DNA of 64,000 nt from Sorangium sp051521495. Lineage in GTDB: Bacteria; Myxococcota_A; Polyangia; Polyangiales; Polyangiaceae. A program made the position numbers and the translations under genes. Under the pieces are notes generated by a model. That model did no database searches. It saw only the letters and a list, made by a program, of their open reading frames with translations, and was not told where the DNA came from. Location of the stretch: NCBI RefSeq assembly GCF_051521495.1, contig NZ_CP150355.1, forward strand, positions 9,176,001 to 9,240,000. Direction: 5' to 3'. This document shows, piece after piece, positions 1 to 9,400 of the stretch (positions are counted from its first letter, which is position 1; each line of letters begins with the position of its first letter).

Positions 1-439
1 CCGTGGAGAACCGCGCATCGACGCCGCGCTCGCGCGCCGCAGCGAGCAGCACCGGCTCGAGCTCGTCCTGGGTGGCGCGGCAGGGCCCGGTCGGGCTCTT
101 CTTCGACCCGTGCCCGAGAATACCCCTCTGGCGGATCCGCTTCATCAGCCATCCGCCGTCTCCGCGCGCCGCGAGCACGTCGACCAGCGTGGCGCCCGCG
201 TGAATGCCCACGGCCGGGGCGAGCTTCGTGCCGACGTTGCGGACCGCCTCCTCCAGCCCGAGCTCGCGCATCAGCTCCATCGTGCGCCCGTTCACCCCGC
301 GCGCCCGCGGGTGGATGCTCGTGCCCGGGTGGCGCTCGACCAGGAGCGCGCGCACCCCATGCTGCACAAGGAACAGCGACGCCGTGAGGCCGACCACGCC
401 GCCGCCGACGATCACCACGGGAAAACGATCCTCCGCCAT
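1..439 (-). CDS. FAD-dependent aromatic-ring monooxygenase, N-terminal part
   Basis: This is the first 146 residues of a PheA/TfdB-type flavin monooxygenase, whose family members use FAD and NAD(P)H to hydroxylate aromatic or polyketide substrates. The protein opens with a Rossmann FAD-binding fold: the dinucleotide motif GGGVVG lies at residues 12-17 and is followed by VERHPG at the end of the second strand, then the family pattern PRARG and a TMELMRELGL helix. The gene runs off the left edge, so the substrate-binding half and the stop codon are not seen. It is transcribed away from a TetR gene at 574, with 134 bases between the two starts, the usual arrangement for an effector-inducible oxygenase. 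The ATG at 439 is the only start that keeps the nucleotide-binding strand at the N-terminus. Confidence 0.85.
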   Translation of the reverse strand, partial: MAEDRFPVVIVGGGVVGLTASLFLVQHGVRALLVERHPGTSIHPRARGVNGRTMELMRELGLEEAVRNVGTKLAPAVGIHAGATLVDVLAARGDGGWLMKRIRQRGILGHGSKKSPTGPCRATQDELEPVLLAAARERGVDARFST

Positions 440-507
440 GGATGAGCCTCCTTGAACGCGCCGGCGCACGGCGCCTCGCCTCGAAGGAAAATGTAGTGGA
501 TACAAAC

Positions 508-528
508 TTGGTGTCAATCCAATATTGG
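508..528. promoter_or_regulatory. Probable TetR operator between divergent genes
   Basis: The intergenic region holds nested inverted repeats: TTGG at 508-511 faces CCAA at 519-522, and CCAATATTGG at 519-528 is a perfect 10-bp palindrome. The stretch is AT-rich against a very GC-rich background. It sits between the divergent monooxygenase and TetR starts, where an autoregulated TetR repressor normally binds. The site itself is seen; its use by this repressor is inferred. Confidence 0.45.
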
Positions 529-573
529 CGGCCGCGGGCCGTGCGGCCGGGAGCGGAACGGAGCGAGGGCGTC

Positions 574-1218
574 ATGAGCGGGAAGCCGGGGTTGCGGGAG
601 CGAAAGAAGCAGCAGACCCGCCTTGCGATCTCCCAGGTGGCGACGCGGATGTTCATCGAGCGGGGGTTCGATGAGGTCACGGTCGCCGAGGTGGCCGAGG
701 CGGCGCAGGTGTCGGTGAACACGGTCTTCAATTACTTCGCCGCGAAGGAGGAGCTGTTCTTCGACCAGGCGGAGGAGGTCGAGGACGCGCCGAGCCGGGT
801 GGTGAGGGAGCGCCGGGCGGGGGAGTCGGCCGTCGACGCGCTTCACCGCCGCTTCCAGGAGATGCTGAAGGACAAGCGATGGCCCCTGAGCGACGCGACG
901 CGGCTCAAGCCGTTTTTGGCGACGATCGAGGCGAGCCCGGCGCTCAAGGCCCGGGGGCGACTCATCCTGGAGAGGACCGAGCAGCGGCTCGCGCAGACGC
1001 TGATCGAGGAGACGGGCGCGCCGCCCGACGACCCGACCGCGCGCGCCGTCGCCGCGATGGTGATCGGGCTGCAGCGGATCCTGATCCAGGAGGCCCAGGC
1101 GCGGGTGCTCCGCGACGAGACCCACGCGTCGATCCGCGCGGCGCTGTCGCGCCTCGGCGACCGAGGGTTCGAGCTCCTGAGATCCGGTGTCGGGGACTAC
1201 TGCAAGCGAGGCGCGTAG
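574..1218 (+). CDS. TetR/AcrR family transcriptional regulator
   Basis: This is a 214-residue one-component repressor. The N-terminal helix-turn-helix covers about residues 35-55 (VTVAEVAEAAQVS, then NTVFNYF), a very typical TetR recognition helix. The remaining all-alpha region would bind an effector and dimerise; no ligand can be predicted from it. The ATG at 574 was preferred over upstream in-frame codons because a GAGGG ribosome-binding site lies about five bases before it and the upstream extension would cross the intergenic operator. It is divergent from the FAD monooxygenase at 1-439 and probably represses that gene and itself. The last codons overlap a 36-base sequence that recurs beside the group II intron. 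Confidence 0.9.
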   Translation: MSGKPGLRERKKQQTRLAISQVATRMFIERGFDEVTVAEVAEAAQVSVNTVFNYFAAKEELFFDQAEEVEDAPSRVVRERRAGESAVDALHRRFQEMLKDKRWPLSDATRLKPFLATIEASPALKARGRLILERTEQRLAQTLIEETGAPPDDPTARAVAAMVIGLQRILIQEAQARVLRDETHASIRAALSRLGDRGFELLRSGVGDYCKRGA

Positions 1219-1249
1219 GTTAAAGGAGCCGGATCGCAGCGCGAAGAAG
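1214..1249 (+). repeat. Intron-free copy of the group II intron 5' exon sequence
   Basis: These 36 bases match 5333-5368 at 33 positions. The second copy directly abuts the 5' splice site of the group II intron (on the minus strand). This copy covers the stop codon of the TetR gene and carries no intron. Confidence 0.7.
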
Positions 1250-1345
1250 CGGCGGCCGATTCGCGGATCTGCTCCGGGCTCATGTGCGCCGGCGTGCCCA
1301 CGAGGGCCCCGGGGTGGGCGAGATCGATCGAGTTCCCGCGTCGGG

Positions 1346-2083
1346 TCAACCGGCGTCCGTCGCGTCGCCGCGCCGCTTGCGCCGGGTGGGCGCGTCGGCC
1401 TCCCGGGTCCGATCGAGCCGCATCGTGAGGCGATCGCCGACGACCACGGCCGGGCAGTCCCAGTTCAGGCTCTCGTCCGTGCGGCTGTCCACCCCGTGCA
1501 GCGCGATACGTAAGAAATCGGGAGCGCCCCGCCGGCTGCCATCCGAGCAGAGGACCCAGGAGAGCAGAAATCCGCGGGCCGGCACGCCGGCGGTCCAGAG
1601 GCGCCGCGAGTTCAGGGAAAGGCTCAGGGCGCGATTCGAACGCTCGGCAGGCGTCCGCAGCGCGCGGCGCAGCATCGCGATCGCGTGCGCCGACGCGCGG
1701 TCCCGCGCGTCGCGGGCCACCGTCGCGAGGTGTCCCACGGGGTCGCGGAGCATCGATCTGGGCAACGCTCTCAGGGCCCGCCGGCCGCGGCGGGCGAGCG
1801 CGTCGCGGAGCGATTCATTCGCCGGCGAGCGCGCCGAGGGGCGGTCGATCCTGTCGGTCTCGACGATCTCGATCCCGACCTCGTCCCCGACATCGAGGGT
1901 AGGGGTCGACCAGCGCAGATGCTCGCGCAGGTCAGCGTTGTAGGCGATGACCATGAGGGAGCCGTCCTCGAACACCGCCCGCCACCCGGCGCTCCACGAG
2001 ACCACGGCGCAGAAGTTGCCCCGTGCGCCGAGGCCGGCGGTGCAGATCCTCGCTCCGTTCACCGAGATGCTGAGTGCGATCAT
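1346..2083 (-). CDS. Hypothetical protein built of two homologous halves
   Basis: No family was recognised in this 245-residue protein. It is internally duplicated: residues 1-83 and about 148-230 align along their length, sharing ALSxSxN near the start, TAGxxARG, a central strand and helix, and a VGD motif near the end of each half. The middle (about 90-140) is Arg/Ala-rich and helical. No signal peptide or membrane segment is seen, so a cytoplasmic location is likely. The start has a strong ribosome-binding site (GGAGG just before the ATG at 2083), which supports a real gene. It is convergent with the TetR gene and lies 94 bases downstream of the fibrinogen-like lipoprotein gene on the same strand. 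Confidence 0.7.
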   Translation of the reverse strand: MIALSISVNGARICTAGLGARGNFCAVVSWSAGWRAVFEDGSLMVIAYNADLREHLRWSTPTLDVGDEVGIEIVETDRIDRPSARSPANESLRDALARRGRRALRALPRSMLRDPVGHLATVARDARDRASAHAIAMLRRALRTPAERSNRALSLSLNSRRLWTAGVPARGFLLSWVLCSDGSRRGAPDFLRIALHGVDSRTDESLNWDCPAVVVGDRLTMRLDRTREADAPTRRKRRGDATDAG

Positions 2084-2177
2084 GGCTCCTCCCTCCTCCG
2101 CGCGCGCGCCGCCCGCCGCCTCGATCTCTTCTGATCCACCCGGCCCCGCGGGCGCGCCGGCCTCTCGCGCACCGCGC

Positions 2178-3023
2178 TCACCAGCGCGTCCACCGGGTGA
2201 TCCGGCGCACGCGCGTGTAGCCGGTCGCGTCGTTCTTCAGCCCGAACGTGTCCGCGATGGCGGTGTCGATGTGCGGGCCGAAGCCGCCGTCCTCGTACGG
2301 CACGTCGTCGTCGTCGTCGCCGTCCGAGCCGATGCTGTAGACGAAGCAGCCCCCGTAGTGCTGCGTGACGTTCGAGTAGAGCACCGCGCAGTTCACGTCG
2401 AGGTCGTCGTCCTCGTCCGCGTCGAAGTCCGGCGAGGACCACCCGGCGGCGAACTGCCACGAGAAGACCCGCTGGTTGCCGGCGACGAACACCGGGTTGA
2501 GGAGGTGCATGTTCTCGGCGCTGATGCCGTCGGCGGTCGCGCGCATGAGCTCCGCGACCTTCCCGTCGAGATCCTCGATCTCGTCGCGGTACTCCCGGCC
2601 GGCGAGGTACAGGGCGCCCTGGTAATGGTTGTCGCCGAGCGAGGGGTCCCCCTTCGCGCCGAGCCGGTCGGCATACGGGATGTTCCAGAACGCGGTCGTC
2701 GTGCCCTCCTCCGAGCCGACGGTGTTGAAGACGAGCGCCCACCGGTCGCCGTCGACCGGCTCACCGCAGTACACCTGGAGCTCCTCCTCTGGGCCGCCCC
2801 CGTCGGGATCGAGGCGATAGACGCCGCCAGGGAGCCCCTCGGGGAGGTCGCCGCACCGGGCGACAGCGCACTCCGCGCCCGCTCCGCCCTCGCAGCCGCC
2901 ACCCCCGCTCCCGCCGCCGCCCTGCGCCAGATGATACGGCTCGTCGAGCCCGGCCAGCGCCGTGCACCCGCAGGCCCAAAGGCACGCCGCCGCCCAGACC
3001 CATCTCGCGGACTCGCTCTTCAT
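2178..3023 (-). CDS. Lipoprotein with fibrinogen-C-terminal-like domain
   Basis: This 281-residue exported protein has a signal peptide with a lipobox-like Cys at residue 20 (WACGC), a short Gly-rich spacer (about 33-45), then a region resembling the bacterial fibrinogen/ficolin-like domain: a Cys-Gly-Asp-Leu start, the GVYRLDPDG strand, VYCGEPVDGDRWALVF, and Asp-rich loops near the C-terminus (DADEDDD and GSDGDDDDD) that could bind calcium. Such domains in myxobacterial lipoproteins are thought to bind glycans or proteins at the surface; the exact ligand is unknown. The Cys residues are spaced so that several disulfides could form outside the cytoplasm. A GAGGT ribosome-binding site precedes the ATG at 3023. 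Confidence 0.75.
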   Translation of the reverse strand: MKSESARWVWAAACLWACGCTALAGLDEPYHLAQGGGGSGGGGCEGGAGAECAVARCGDLPEGLPGGVYRLDPDGGGPEEELQVYCGEPVDGDRWALVFNTVGSEEGTTTAFWNIPYADRLGAKGDPSLGDNHYQGALYLAGREYRDEIEDLDGKVAELMRATADGISAENMHLLNPVFVAGNQRVFSWQFAAGWSSPDFDADEDDDLDVNCAVLYSNVTQHYGGCFVYSIGSDGDDDDDVPYEDGGFGPHIDTAIADTFGLKNDATGYTRVRRITRWTRW

Positions 3024-3383
3024 ACCTCGTCTTTGCTGCCTCTCCCTGCCGCGCCGCCCGTCCGGCCCTGCTCCGGTGCCCTTTCCCCGCCGCGGACGCG
3101 CAAAGGAGGACGGGCGCAGAACCGCCGCTGATTCGGGTGATCCAGCGCGAAAATGTCAAGCGCCCCCTGCGCGACGGCCCGGTCGCGGAGCGCCCGCCCC
3201 GCGTGGATCGCGCGAGGGCGCGCAGATCGCGCGAGGGCGCGCACGATCCCGGCGGTCGGCTTGCGGCGGGGGCCGGCGGCGGGCGAGCATGGGCGCTCCA
3301 TTCCAGCGCGCTTCCCGAGAGGTCCTCGACCCATGAGCGAACGACTCAACCTGCTGTCGCCCGCGATGCTCGCCGACCCGGCG
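3024..3383. other. Non-coding stretch between lipoprotein gene and intron
   Basis: No convincing gene is present. It holds the upstream region of the fibrinogen-like lipoprotein, a short tandem duplication (a 19-base unit twice near 3206-3243) and the 3' exon of the group II intron. Confidence 0.5.
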
Positions 3384-3457
3384 GTCGGGTAGCCCCGGGT
3401 CGTCGCCTTCCCGGGGCCCCCACGGATCCGGACGTGCAGGTTTCCCGCATCCGGCTC
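3384..3457 (-). ncRNA. Group II intron domains V and VI
   Basis: Domain V (3425-3457) has the AGC catalytic triad region, a GAAA tetraloop and the 3' strand CGTCCGGATC seen in many bacterial introns of this class. Domain VI follows with an 8-bp stem, a two-base bulge TA that supplies the branch adenosine, and the 3' splice site. Confidence 0.85.
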
Positions 3458-3474
3458 TTCGAAACACGGCTTCG

Positions 3475-4803
3475 CTACACGATTCGGACGGCGGTCGGCT
3501 TCAGAAGCGGGTAGCGCTTCAGGAGCCGATTCATTGCCGCCCAGGAGAGACCACGCTGGGAACGGCGATGCAGCCACCGCCACCACACCCGCGTGGCCCA
3601 ATGCAGAAGAGTCCAGAGCCTCGCCCGATTGCCAGGGCGACCATAGTAGCCGTAGTGGCCTCGGAGCTTCAGGTTCAAGACGTGCTGCTGCCTCTCGATT
3701 GGTTCATGGCGATGGGCCTTGCACCACTGCGAGATACCATTCAATGCCCGTTGGAAGCGATCCGATGCCGTTCGCGTCTTCACTGCCCACTTGCCCGCGA
3801 GGCTCTTGCCCCAGTGGATGGTGAAGCCGAGGAAGTCGAAGGTGGCCGGCTTGTACGGCCCCTCGTCCGCGTCGCGTCGGCGCATCATCCGGTCCGGCCG
3901 CTTGAACGGCAGAAGCCGGGTCTTGTCCGGGTGCAGCGTCAGACCGTACTTGCCGAATCGCTTCGGCAGCACAGCCATCACGCGGCGCGCGTCCTCCTCG
4001 TACTCGAACAACATCACAGCGTCATCGGCATAGCGCACCAGATGGGCTCGGCCGCGCATGCGCGGTCGCACCTCTCTGGCAAACCACACGTCGAACACCT
4101 CGTGCAGAAGGACATTTGCAAGAATCGGGGAAACGACCCCGCCTTGCGGACTACCCGCATCCGGGCGCTTCAGATTTCTGTCCTCGAGCACTCCTGCATT
4201 CAACCACTTACCTATCAGGCGTAGAATCGCTCCATCGCGTATCCGACGACGCAGCACTTCGCCCAGACGCTCGTGATCGATCGAGTCAAAATACTTCCGT
4301 ATATCGATCTCGATGACCCAACCGCCAGCCATCCTCATCGCCTCGCGGTGCAGCTCGTCCAGCGCTTGTTGCGCCGACCGGCCGGGACGAAAGCCGTACG
4401 AGCAGTCCAGAAACTCCTCCTCGTAGACGGCTTCAAGCACCATGGCAACTGCGCGTTGCAGCACCTTATCCTCGAAGGTTGGAATACCGATCGGCCTCGT
4501 TTCCGAGCCCGACACTTTCGGGATATGGACTCTGCGCACCGGCGGCGCACGGTACGTGCCGGATTTCGCGCGTTCGAGAAGCGACCGGAGGTTGTCCTCC
4601 AGGTGTGCCGCATAGTCGTCCGCACTCTGTCCGTCCACACCCCTCGCGCCATCTTTGCGCGTCCTTCGATGTGCCTCACGTAGCCATTCCAGGTCGATGT
4701 GATGAGCAAGCGTCGTGAGCGGCTGTTTGCGGAGTTGCCGCGCCAACCATGCTATCCGTTTGAGTCGTGTTGAGATGGGTACCAAGCCCGATGTCTCTTC
4801 CAT
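3475..4803 (-). CDS. ltrA: Group II intron reverse transcriptase/maturase
   Basis: This 442-residue intron-encoded protein helps the intron RNA fold and splice, then copies it into DNA during retrohoming. Reverse-transcriptase signatures are in order: GARGVDG, the thumb-side GTYRAPPVRRVHIPK, SYGFRPGRSAQQAL, SPQGGVVSPILANV, and the catalytic YADD near residue 257. The C-terminal maturase domain X follows (LRGHYGYYGRPGN). No HNH endonuclease domain follows, so it belongs to the endonuclease-lacking type that uses pre-existing 3' ends or replication forks for priming. The ATG at 4803 was chosen because GAGGGAAAG lies just before it; a longer frame to 4848 reads into intron RNA structure. It is complete, with no frameshift. 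Confidence 0.92.
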   Translation of the reverse strand: MEETSGLVPISTRLKRIAWLARQLRKQPLTTLAHHIDLEWLREAHRRTRKDGARGVDGQSADDYAAHLEDNLRSLLERAKSGTYRAPPVRRVHIPKVSGSETRPIGIPTFEDKVLQRAVAMVLEAVYEEEFLDCSYGFRPGRSAQQALDELHREAMRMAGGWVIEIDIRKYFDSIDHERLGEVLRRRIRDGAILRLIGKWLNAGVLEDRNLKRPDAGSPQGGVVSPILANVLLHEVFDVWFAREVRPRMRGRAHLVRYADDAVMLFEYEEDARRVMAVLPKRFGKYGLTLHPDKTRLLPFKRPDRMMRRRDADEGPYKPATFDFLGFTIHWGKSLAGKWAVKTRTASDRFQRALNGISQWCKAHRHEPIERQQHVLNLKLRGHYGYYGRPGNRARLWTLLHWATRVWWRWLHRRSQRGLSWAAMNRLLKRYPLLKPTAVRIV

Positions 4804-5332
4804 CTTTCCCTCATACGGTTCCGTGTCCCTGCGCGCCCTTCGCTCCACGGGGTCCCACGGCTCGGTTCCCCCGATTCGTCGCTACTATGGCGCGCTCCGA
4901 CGTCCCACTGCCCCGCTTCGGCTTCGCTCGTGCTCGCCTTCACGGTTCCGTCTCACGACGGAGCCAATGGGACCTCCCAAGTTCCTCGGCGACCCTCGCC
5001 ACGCATGCCCCGGCTCTTCGACTCCGGTGGAATCTCAGGAGCAGGCCTCCGGGAACATGTCCCTACGCATCGCTCCCTCGATGTTGCCTTCCGGGCTTAC
5101 GGTCCCGTCGGCTTCCACAACTTCTTTCTTTCGGAGCCCGATTCCGCAGCCCGCGTGCTCGCTGTCTACGCTTCGTGGTCCGGGTTGCCCTCGGTCACCA
5201 CGCAAGACTCGCTTCCGACTGGCGGCCCTACCTTGGTCGGGCAGGAATTCAACCCGCTGGGTCGCTACATCAGGTTTCAGTTGGTGTGGACTTCACATGG
5301 CATCCTCCTGATCGAAGCTGTGCTTGGCGCAC

Positions 5333-5368
5333 CGTAGGTAAAAGAAGCCGGAGCGCAGCGCGAAGAAG
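5333..5368 (+). repeat. 5' exon of the group II intron, repeated at 1214-1249
   Basis: This copy lies directly against the intron 5' splice site. It contains the partly palindromic core GCGCAGCGC. On the minus strand it ends TTTTACCTACG before the intron GTGCG. Confidence 0.7.
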
Positions 5369-5548
5369 TGTAGCGCAGCAAACCGAAAGGGTGGGACCGC
5401 GAGCGTCGTGATGGCTCGGTCCTGGGTCGAAAGAGCGTGGTCCGGGCGGCGCCGCGCGCGCTATGGGGCGCATCGGCGTGCCGTGGCACACGTGTCCGTC
5501 CGGGCGTTGGTCTGGCCCGGCAGGCGCGTCACGAGACGCTATGCGGCG

Positions 5549-5865
5549 TCACCGGGCGCCTTGCGGTGCAGAACGGTACTCTTTAACGCTCGGGGCTCCG
5601 GGTCGCCTGCGGCGCCCTGCGCCCCGAACCCCCAGTACGGTGGCCGCTGCGTCGGCGCTGGGAGAGCGTGCTGGAACATCGGTCGGCTCGCCGAGCGCGG
5701 AGAGGCGGAGAGAAAACGGGCGATGTTCCTTGGCTCGGTCACCAGGGCGACGAGCTTCATCCGCCCCTTGCAAGCTGGGCACTCGAGGACATCGAGCGCA
5801 CATGTGCGGCGCAAGAGCTCGGCGCGGTTTGTCGACCGCTCGATAGCCGCCACGCTTGCGTTTCG
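5549..5865 (-). pseudogene. IS91-family transposase, C-terminal relic
   Basis: Residues read on the minus strand match the C-terminal zinc-ribbon tail of IS91-type (HUH/Y2) transposases: ELLRRTCALDVLECPACKG followed by RMKLVALVTEPRNIARFL. The match then slips into another frame near 5700 (ALGEPTDVPARSPS) and breaks off, and the catalytic N-terminal part is absent. It is therefore a truncated, frameshifted relic. Its position directly upstream of the group II intron exon suggests a region that repeatedly collects mobile DNA. Confidence 0.7.
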
Positions 5866-6003
5866 GAGCGGCGTCATCGGCCGCCTTCGTAGGCTCTTCT
5901 GGCTTCGCAGGGCGCGGTCCGATGCGCTTGCGCGCCGACGTGGGCGACTTGCCGAGGCGAGCACGCCAGCGTACTTCCGGTGTGAAAGCGCGGCGGCGGG
6001 ACG

Positions 6004-6255
6004 CTCCGGTGCCACCGGCAGCCCGAGCAGCCCACCGATCGCTTCGTGAACGACCCGGGCAGCCACCTCATCCCCGAGGGCGACAGCGTGGCTCAGGGTG
6101 CTGGCGAGCGAGGCGATCACGGCCGCCCGAAGCGACGGCTCGGTCACGGCGAGCTCCCCAAGCCCAGGGCCGGACGAGCGGCGTGTCCACGAGGTGCTCC
6201 GACAGGAACCGCGCCTGCATCTCGCTGACGCGCACAACCTGGCGGACGAATCGAT
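6004..6255 (-). pseudogene. Frameshifted coding remnant, family not recognised
   Basis: Two protein-like segments lie end to end in different minus-strand frames. One contains RQVVRVSEMQARFLSEHLVD (about 6255-6165) and the other contains ELAVTEPSLRAAVIASL followed by AVALGDEVAARVVHEAIGGLLGL (about 6168-6004). Their regular helical pattern suggests they were once one protein, broken by a frameshift near 6165. No function can be assigned. The remainder of 5866-6470 shows no gene. Confidence 0.4.
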
Positions 6256-6470
6256 CGTCCGCCCCGTCGTCGCCGGCCGCGGCCGCCTGCGTGCATGCGC
6301 ATCGCCGGCGCTCACCCCGCGCTCGCGCGGCCGGCCGCCCGATCGGGGTTTTCCTTAAGCCGTACGCCCGCTTGGCCGCGATGCGCGCTCCAATGAGCAC
6401 TGGACGCAGCGCTCACCTCGCTGGCAGGCTGGCCGCCGGCGAGGCCCCTCGTCAGGGTCCTCGGTGAGCG

Positions 6471-9400
6471 ATGCAGGCAGGAGACATCATCGACGGCCGG
6501 TTCTGCATCGAGCACCTCGCGGCCTCCGGCGGGATGGGGTCCGTCTACCGGGCCCGCGATCAGGAGACCGGCGAGGCGGTCGCGATCAAGCTCCTGACCA
6601 CCGAGAGCGCGCAGCACCTCGTCCGCTTCACGCGCGAGGCCCACGCGCTCGCGGCCGCCCGGGTGCCCGGCGTCGTGCGGTACATCGCCCACGGCACCAC
6701 CACGTGGGGACAGCCCTACCTCGCCATGCAGTGGCTCGACGGCGAGACGCTCTCCGACCGGCTCACCCGCCAGGGCCTCACGCTCGAGGAGACCCTCGAT
6801 CTCGGCCTCCACGTCGCGAGGACGCTCGGCGCCGTCCACAGGCTCGGCCTCGTCCACCGCGACCTGAAGCCGAGCAACCTGCTGCTCGAGGGCGGCTCGC
6901 TCGAGCGCGTGCACCTCATCGACTTCGGCCTCGCCCGCGCCGTCACCGACGAGCCGCTCACGGCCGCGGGCCTCGTCCTGGGCACGCCCGGGTACATGGC
7001 CCCCGAGCAGGCGCGCGGCGAGCTCAGCGTCGACACCCGCGCCGACGTGTTCGCGCTCGGCTGCATCCTTTACCGCTGCCTCACCGGCCGCGCCGCCTTC
7101 CAGGGCAACGCCGGCCTCGCCGTGCTGATGAAGGTCCTCCTCGAGGAGCCGCCCCGCGCCCGCGAGCTCCGGCCCGCCACCCCCGCGGCGCTCGACGCCC
7201 TCGTCGCCCGCATGCTGGCGAAATCCCCGCTGGACCGGCCGGCCGACGGCAGCGCCGTGGCCGCCGAGCTCGCCACGATCGGCGCGCCCGAGAGCAGCGT
7301 GGGCGGGCCCCGCTCCCTCCCGCCGCGCGCGGTGGAGCTCACGACCGGCGAGCGGCGCGTGACCTGCCTCGTGGTCACCCGCGAGCGCGCGGTCAACGCA
7401 GACGCCGCGGCGGAGCCGCGCAGGGGCGACGCGGGCGCCGCGGCGGAAATGCGCCGGGGCGACGACGCACACGCCGCCGCGGAGCCGCGCAGGGGCGACG
7501 CAGGCGCCGCGGCGGAGCCGCGCAGGGCGGAGCTCTGGCAGCTGCACGACGTGGCCGAGCAGTACCGCGGCGAGCTCGAGCTCCTCGAGGGACGCTCGCC
7601 GCTCATCGTGCTGTCCGGCGCGGGCACGCCGACCGACCTCGCGGCGCGGGCCGCCCGGTGCGCGCTCGCGCTCCAGGAGCTGCTCGGCGGCGCGCCCGTC
7701 GCGCTCGCCACCGGCCGGGCGGATCTCTCGGCGCGCGTGCCCGTCGGCGAGCTCATCGACCGCGCCTTCCAGATGCTCGCGACCGACGACGACCGCTCCC
7801 CCCTCCCCGGCGTTCGCATCGACGAGGTGACCGCGGGCCTCATCGGCGCGCGGTTCGATGTCACCGAGGACGCCGCGGGCCGCGTCCTGCACGGGGCGCG
7901 CGACGAGCGGACCGCGCAGCTGCTCGGCAAGCCGACCACCTACGTGGGCCGCGAGCGCGAGCTCGCCATGCTCATCGCCGAGGTCGACCGCTGCATCGAC
8001 GAGGGCGCCGCGGGCGCGGTGCTCGTGACGGCCGAGGCGGGGATGGGCAAGTCGCGCCTGCGCAAGGAGCTCATCCGCACGCTCCGCGAGCGGGGAGACC
8101 GGATCGAGGTCTGGATCGGCCAGGGCGACCCCATGGGCGCGGGCGCGGCCTTCGGCCTGCTCGCGAGCGCGCTCCGGGACGCGCTCGGCGTCGCGGACGG
8201 CGAGCCCCTGGAGGCGCGGCAGCGCAAGATCCGGAGCCGCGTGGAGCAGCACGAGGGCCTCGACGCCCCCCGCGTCGCGGCCTTCCTCGGCGAGCTCGTC
8301 GGCGCACCGTTCCCCGACGAGCACGACGTGCAGCTCCGGCTCGCGCGGCGCGACGCCGTGCTGATGGGCGACCAGCTCCGCCACGCCTGGGAGGACTTCC
8401 TCCGGGCGGCGTGCCGCGCGGGGCCGGTGCTCCTCGTGCTCGAGGACCTCCAGTGGGGCGACCTCCCCACCGTCACGATGGTCGACGAGGCGCTGCGCCA
8501 GCTCAAGGACATGCCGCTGCTCGTGCTGGCCCTGGGGCGGCCCGACGTGCGCCGGCTCTTCCCGAAGCTCTGGGAGGGCCGGCTGGCCCACGAGCTCCAC
8601 CTGACGCCGCTCCCGCGCCGCGCGAGCGAGCGGCTCGTGCGGGAGGCGCTGGGCGCGCACGCGCGGCACGATCTCGTGGGGAGGCTCGTGGAGCGCGCGG
8701 ACGGCAACGCGTTCTTCCTCGAGGAGCAGATCCGCGCGGCCGCCGAGGGCAAGAGCGAGGGCCAGCCGGAGACGGTGGTGGCCATGGTGCAGGCGCGGCT
8801 GGAGACGCTCGACGCCGAGGCGCGGCGGCTGCTCCGGGCGGCGAGCATCTTCGGCGAGACGTTCCGGTCGAGCGCCGTCGCGGCGCTCCTCGGCAGCGCC
8901 GACATCGCGCAGCTCCTCGCGGAGCTGCTCCGGCGCGAGGTGATCGTGCGGCGCGGCGAGGGACGGCCGCGGGACGACGCGGAGTACTGCTTCCGCCACG
9001 CGCTCGTGCGCGAGGCCGCCTACGGCATGCTGACCGCGCGCGACCTCCGCATCGGCCACGCGCTCGCGGGCAGCTTCCTCGAGGCGGCCGGCGGGGGCGA
9101 TCCGAGGGCGCTCGCCGAGCATTTCGAGCGCGGCGAGGAGCCCGAGAAGGCCGCCGAGTGGTACCTGCGCGCGGCCGACAACGCCCTGCGCGGCAACGAC
9201 CTCGCCGAGGCGATCGCCTGCGCCGAGCGCGGCATCGCCTGCAGGCCGGAGCCGGCCGCGGTGGGCGCGCTCCGCCTGGTCGAGGCCGAGGCGCTGCTCT
9301 GGCGCGGGGAGCCGGCGCTCGCGGAGCAGCGCGGGATCGAGGCGACGCGGCACCTCGCGCCGGGCTCCGTGCCGTGGTTCTCGGCGTTCACGCAGCTCGC

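Larger units (their letters stand above)
3384..5332 (-). mobile_element. Group II intron, full length, with maturase gene in domain IV
   Basis: This is a 1949-nt retroelement. The 5' end reads GTGCGCC (from 5332 downwards), the group II consensus GTGYG. The 3' end has domain V at 3425-3457 (GAGCCGG with a GAAA loop), then domain VI with a perfect 8-bp stem (3392-3399 with 3410-3417), a bulged branch-point A at 3390 and a final AC at 3384, seven nucleotides from the branch A. The maturase lies between the 5' ribozyme domains and domain V, as expected for domain IV. The 5' exon (5333-5368) has an intron-free homologue at 1214-1249 whose similarity stops exactly at the splice site; this supports the boundary. 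All parts appear intact, so the element may be active. Confidence 0.88.

Noticed and set aside
3475..4803. A defence-type reverse transcriptase or retron
   Set aside because: The flanks show a group II 5' GTGCG, domain V, a branch-point bulge and an intron 3' end, and the protein carries maturase domain X.
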